From Actinomycetota bacterium (lineage in GTDB: Bacteria > Actinomycetota > Acidimicrobiia > Acidimicrobiales > Ilumatobacteraceae): a stretch of DNA of 8,773 nt. A model generated the notes under the pieces. That model saw only the letters and a program-made list of their open reading frames with translations. It did not search any database and was not told the origin of the DNA. Position 1 is the first letter of the stretch, and every line of letters starts with the position of its first letter. Of the stretch, positions 5,668 through 8,773 are shown piece after piece. The DNA lies in NCBI GenBank assembly GCA_009704425.1, contig WLEG01000066.1, positions 1 through 8,773 of the forward strand, written 5' to 3'. The position numbers and the translations under genes were made by a program.

Positions 5668-5716
5668 CGCCCACTCACGGGCGGGATTCTCCGGGTCAAG
5701 GATTCGTCAAGACCCG
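5668..5716. repeat. Two small dyads and a phased GTCAAG repeat in the antitoxin/pilB gap
   Basis: CGCCC (5668-5672) with GGGCG (5679-5683) forms a 5-bp hairpin with a 6-nt loop. CGGGTC (5692-5697) with GACCCG (5711-5716) forms a 6-bp dyad with a 13-nt loop. GTCAAG occurs at 5695-5700 and 5706-5711, 11 bp apart, about one helical turn. No U-run follows, so they do not look like terminators. They could be binding sites for a regulator of the divergent promoters. The rest of the gap (5717-5760) shows no further structure. Confidence 0.35.
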
Positions 5717-5760
5717 TCACCGCCGGTACAGATGTGGCCGCGTGGGGCCGATAGCCCTGC

Positions 5761-7026
5761 GTGTTTCAACGGACCGCACCCAAGCCCGTCGTCGAACCCG
5801 TCCCGGCGACGTCCGGCGAACCGGTGTTGGCCGACTTCACCACTCCCCCGGCCGGCGACGATGACGCCCCCATCGTGCACCTCGTCACCAACATCGTCGG
5901 CCAAGGACTGCGCGACCGCGCGTCCGACATTCACGTCGAACCCCTGAACGACATCCTGCGCATCCGCTACCGCATCGACGGCAACCTCGTCGAGGCGCAA
6001 CGTCTGCCTCTGGCCGTGCACCTCGGTCTGGTGAGTCGTCTGAAGATCATGGCGGGCATGAACATCGTCGAACGTCGACGACCACAGGACGGGCAGTTCT
6101 CCACGGTGGTGGACGGTCGCGAGGTCGACGTTCGTGTGGCCACCGTCTCCACCGTCTTCGGCGAGAAGTTGGTGATGCGTCTCCTCGACAAACGTCGGTC
6201 GATGATCGGCCTCGGCGAGTTGGGCATGCCGCGCGACACCCACGAGGAGTTCTCGCAGATGATCCGATCCCCGTTCGGCATGGTGATCTGTGCGGGGCCC
6301 ACGGGCGCCGGCAAGACCACCACGCTGTACGCGTCGTTGTTGGAGATCAACAACTCGGGCAAGAACGTCACCACCATCGAGGACCCCGTGGAGTACGTCT
6401 TCCCGGGCATCAATCAGGTGCAGACCAACGAACAGGCAGGCTTGACCTTCGCCACCGGTCTTCGCGCCTTGTTGCGTCAGGACCCCGACGTGATCCTGGT
6501 GGGCGAGATCCGAGACCCGGACACCGCGCGCATCGCGGTGCAGTCGGCTCTGACCGGTCACTTCGTGTTGTCGTCACTGCACGGCACCGACGCGTCGGCG
6601 GCCCTGCACCGCCTGCTCGACATGGGAATCGAAGCTTTCCTCATCGCGTCGTCGGTGATGGGAATCATCGGGCAACGACTGTTGCGTCGTGTCTGCGACT
6701 CGTGCAAGACGCCGTACACGCCCGATGCCGAGGAACTGGCCCTCTTCCGTCGTCATCTACCGGACAGTTCCAAGGAGCTCTTTTTCCACGGCACCGGATG
6801 CGACGACTGCGCGCAGACGGGGTACCGCGATCGCATCGGCGTGTACGAGTTGTTGCGGATCTCACCGCGCATTCGTCGACTGTTGGTCGATCATGCCACC
6901 ACCGAACAGGTTCGTGACGCGGCCATCGACGAGGGCATGCGCCCGATGATCGTGGAAGCCATGAACCTGGTGGACGACGACGTGACCACCGTGGCCGAAG
7001 TGATCCGAACCCTCTACGTGGCCTGA
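5761..7026 (+). CDS. pilB: Type IV pilus / type II secretion assembly ATPase, short form (PilB/GspE family)
   Basis: A 421-residue secretion ATPase that hydrolyses ATP in the cytoplasm to drive pilin extraction from the membrane. Motifs in order are DAPIVHLVTNIV (35-46, start of the N2 domain), RASDIHVEP (53-61), Walker A GPTGAGKT (179-186), Asp box TIEDPVEY (205-212), Walker B DPDVILVGEIRD (241-252), His box TGHFVLSSLHG (265-275), and the zinc tetracysteine CDSC (312-315) with CDDC (347-350). The cysteines mark the extension-type PilB/GspE branch, not the retraction ATPase PilT. Full-length PilB is usually about 550 residues with an N-terminal MshEN/GspE-N domain; here that domain is missing, and only about 35 linker-like residues precede the core. 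GTG 5761 is the first start after an in-frame TAG at 5752, and no good RBS is seen. It is followed by pilC after 11 nt. Confidence 0.92.
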   Translation: MFQRTAPKPVVEPVPATSGEPVLADFTTPPAGDDDAPIVHLVTNIVGQGLRDRASDIHVEPLNDILRIRYRIDGNLVEAQRLPLAVHLGLVSRLKIMAGMNIVERRRPQDGQFSTVVDGREVDVRVATVSTVFGEKLVMRLLDKRRSMIGLGELGMPRDTHEEFSQMIRSPFGMVICAGPTGAGKTTTLYASLLEINNSGKNVTTIEDPVEYVFPGINQVQTNEQAGLTFATGLRALLRQDPDVILVGEIRDPDTARIAVQSALTGHFVLSSLHGTDASAALHRLLDMGIEAFLIASSVMGIIGQRLLRRVCDSCKTPYTPDAEELALFRRHLPDSSKELFFHGTGCDDCAQTGYRDRIGVYELLRISPRIRRLLVDHATTEQVRDAAIDEGMRPMIVEAMNLVDDDVTTVAEVIRTLYVA

Positions 7027-7037
7027 TCGGACCGAAC

Positions 7038-8249
7038 ATGCCCCGCTTCGCCTACACAGCCATCGACACCAGTGGATCACTGGTGGAGGGAATCTCCAAA
7101 GCCGAGACCATCGCCTCCGCTCGCGCCGCGCTGCTGGCGCAGGATCTCTATCCCACCAAGCTCGCCGAGAAGCGCGGACTGCTGCAGTTCGAGATCACCA
7201 AGGAGAAGGTGAAGAAGAAGGAACTGATGCACTTCACCCGCCAACTCGCGGTGTTCGTGCGGGCCGGCATTCCCATCACCTCGGCGCTCGAGACCATCGG
7301 AGACGAGACCCAGGACACCGCTCTGCGACGGGCGATCACCGCCATGGTGGAGGAGTTGCGCAACGGTGGCACTCTCTCAGCCGCCGCCGCGAAACACCCA
7401 CAGGTGTTCCCCAACTACTACGTCGGCATCCTGCAAAGTGCCGAGCTGACCGGACGACTGGACGAGACCCTCGACAGCCTGGCCGCCTACCTGAACCGCG
7501 AGATCGAGACCCGCGCCAAGGTGGTGAACGCGCTCTCGTATCCGGCGGTGGTGATGGTGATGGCCGTGGTGACCGTGATCATCCTGGCCGGTTACGTGTT
7601 GCCGAAGTTCAAGCCGCTCTTCACCGAGTTGAACGCCGACCTGCCACTGCCCACACGAATGTTGCTGGGTGTCGCCTCGCTTTTCTCCACCTACGTCTAC
7701 ATCCCGGGTCTCGTCATCATGCTGGTGATCGGAGCCGTCGTCTGGATGATGAAATCGGCCACGGGTCGTCGGGTGAAGGATCGACTTGTTCTGCGTATTC
7801 CGGTGATCAAGGGCATCATCGAGTACGCGATCCTCGAACGCTTCTGTCGCATTCTCGGCGCCATGGTGCGCGCCGGGGTTCCCCTACCCGACGGCATGCA
7901 GACCACCACCGAGGCCACGTCGAACGCCGTGTATCGCGAGCGCCTCACCGTGGCCCGCGAGGAGATGATGAAAGGCGCCGGTTTCTCCGCACCGTTGGCG
8001 GCCACCGAACTTTTCCCCGGTGCCGCGAAGCAGATGTTCAAGGTGGGCGAGGAGACCGGAACCCTGGACGAACAGTTGGTGGCCGCGAGCGAGTACTTCG
8101 ACACCGAGTTGGAGGTGCGTATCAAACGATTCACCACCATGTTCGAACCCTTGATGATCATCGGCGTCGGACTGATGGTGGGCTTCGTCGCCGTCGCGCT
8201 GGTGTCGGCGATGTACGGAGTGCTCGGTGGTGTGAAGGACGGCGCGTGA
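7038..8249 (+). CDS. pilC: Type IV pilus / type II secretion inner-membrane platform protein (PilC/GspF family)
   Basis: A 403-residue polytopic membrane protein of normal family length. It has an N-terminal region (PRFAYTAIDTSGSLVEGI) typical of GspF/PilC, then two T2SSF repeats: the first around 65-187 with RQLAVFVRAGIPITSAL and SAELTGRLDETL, the second around 267-390 with RFCRILGAMVRAGVPLPDGM and VGEETGTLDEQL. Membrane helices are visible at about 169-190, 222-239 and 371-393. PilC sits in the cytoplasmic membrane, binds the assembly ATPase through its cytoplasmic repeats and passes pilins into the growing fibre. It is in the same operon as pilB, 11 nt apart with a weak GGA before the ATG. 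Its stop lies 2 nt from the stop of the convergent prepilin peptidase. Confidence 0.95.
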   Translation: MPRFAYTAIDTSGSLVEGISKAETIASARAALLAQDLYPTKLAEKRGLLQFEITKEKVKKKELMHFTRQLAVFVRAGIPITSALETIGDETQDTALRRAITAMVEELRNGGTLSAAAAKHPQVFPNYYVGILQSAELTGRLDETLDSLAAYLNREIETRAKVVNALSYPAVVMVMAVVTVIILAGYVLPKFKPLFTELNADLPLPTRMLLGVASLFSTYVYIPGLVIMLVIGAVVWMMKSATGRRVKDRLVLRIPVIKGIIEYAILERFCRILGAMVRAGVPLPDGMQTTTEATSNAVYRERLTVAREEMMKGAGFSAPLAATELFPGAAKQMFKVGEETGTLDEQLVAASEYFDTELEVRIKRFTTMFEPLMIIGVGLMVGFVAVALVSAMYGVLGGVKDGA

Positions 8250-8251
8250 TG

Positions 8252-8773
8252 TCAGCGCGCCATCACGGCGTCCACGAAGGTCTGCCCTTGGAACACCGCG
8301 ATCAAGGCGCCGGCGGCCAAGAACGGTCCGAACGGGAGCGCGGTGCGGCGACCCGCCCGACCGGCGATCATCATCCCGACGCCGACGACCGACCCGATGA
8401 TGAAGCCGTAGAACAGACCCACCAGGGCCAGACCGGGATTGGACCATCCGAGGTACAGACCGAGAAGCGGGCTGAGTCGCACGTCGCCGTCGCCCAGGCC
8501 GCCTCGACTGATGGTGTAGAGCGCGCCCATGACCGCGGTGGCGATGACCGCACCCAACAGTGCGGTCGCGATGCGTCGGGGTTCGTCCACTACGAAGGCG
8601 GCGATCGTCAGCAACGGTGCTCCGATCACGATGGTGGTGTACGTGATCTCACGGGGCAGCCGTTTCGTGCGCAGATCGACGGCCGTGAGAGCCACCAGGC
8701 CGGCCACCAACACGCAATGAGCCGCGCCCACGACCGGTCGCTCGAAGTGAACCATCATGGCGGTGAACAGGGC
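8252..8773 (-). CDS. Prepilin peptidase, A24 family (5' end outside window)
   Basis: An aspartic membrane protease that removes the short leader of type IV prepilins, and in many species methylates the new N-terminus. Two catalytic aspartates are visible: the first in LTAVDLRTKRLP, the second in the GxGD motif GLGDGDVRL. Hydrophobic helices lie before, between and after them, matching the A24 fold, and the C-terminal helices are complete. The frame stays open past an internal ATG at 8758 up to the window edge, reading ALFTAMM, so the gene probably starts outside and an N-terminal methylase-type domain with a zinc CxxC motif may be missing from view. It is placed tail-to-tail with pilC, 2 nt apart, which links it functionally to the pilB-pilC module. 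Confident in family; full domain make-up unknown. Confidence 0.9.
   Translation of the reverse strand, partial: ALFTAMMVHFERPVVGAAHCVLVAGLVALTAVDLRTKRLPREITYTTIVIGAPLLTIAAFVVDEPRRIATALLGAVIATAVMGALYTISRGGLGDGDVRLSPLLGLYLGWSNPGLALVGLFYGFIIGSVVGVGMMIAGRAGRRTALPFGPFLAAGALIAVFQGQTFVDAVMAR

Noticed and set aside
5642..5674. 11-residue N-terminal extension of the antitoxin
   Set aside because: It would place the TATACT promoter box inside the coding region, and the RHH strand would start unusually late.
5675..5760. Frameshifted remnant of the missing PilB N-terminal domain
   Set aside because: The gap is only 86 nt and none of its three + frames reads like an MshEN/GspE-N segment, so no remnant can be supported.
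1..8773. CRISPR array, insertion sequence or phage genes
   Set aside because: No regularly spaced repeats, no transposase or integrase motifs and no terminal inverted repeats with target duplications were seen, including around the toxin-antitoxin pair.

Overview
The window is GC-rich chromosomal DNA, densely coded and free of transposases, integrases or phage genes. Codon choice (C/G-ending codons, many GTG starts) and the protein families point to an actinobacterium. My best guess is the Acidimicrobiia/Ilumatobacter side of the phylum, but that is inference from general appearance and not from a marker gene.

Layout. (1) 2-2498, + strand: three genes chained by two 4-nt stop/start overlaps: the 3' part of an atypical SDR-fold nucleotide-sugar-epimerase-like protein, an alpha/beta hydrolase with an intact Ser-Asp-His triad, and a renalase-like FAD oxidoreductase. 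(2) 2512-4246, - strand, an information-processing block. Read in its own direction it is: a stand-alone 5'-3' exonuclease, the SRP RNA (4.5S/ffs), tRNA-Ser(GGA), tadA, tRNA-Ser(CGA). Both tRNAs encode CCA. The A of the first tRNA's CCA is also the A of the likely tadA AUG. (3) 4332-4994, +: a hemolysin III/PAQR-type membrane protein, divergent from the exonuclease. (4) 5015-5641, -: a VapBC-like toxin-antitoxin pair (ribbon-helix-helix antitoxin, PIN-domain toxin). It has an apparently leaderless promoter surrounded by repeated GTATAC-like boxes. (5) 5761-8773: a type IV pilus / type II secretion biogenesis module with an assembly ATPase (PilB/GspE type, lacking the usual N-terminal domain), the inner-membrane platform protein PilC, and a convergent prepilin peptidase (PilD type) that runs off the window end.

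How they fit together. Block 2 concerns translation and RNA: TadA makes inosine-34 in tRNA, and SRP RNA targets nascent membrane proteins. Block 5 assembles pilus or pseudopilus fibres: the ATPase powers subunit insertion through PilC, and the peptidase matures prepilins. The toxin-antitoxin pair sits immediately upstream of the truncated-looking ATPase. I see no wholly new system. The most unusual points are the tRNA/tadA one-base overlap, the short PilB next to the toxin-antitoxin module, the repeat-rich region 5618-5716, and the lost catalytic lysine in the SDR protein.
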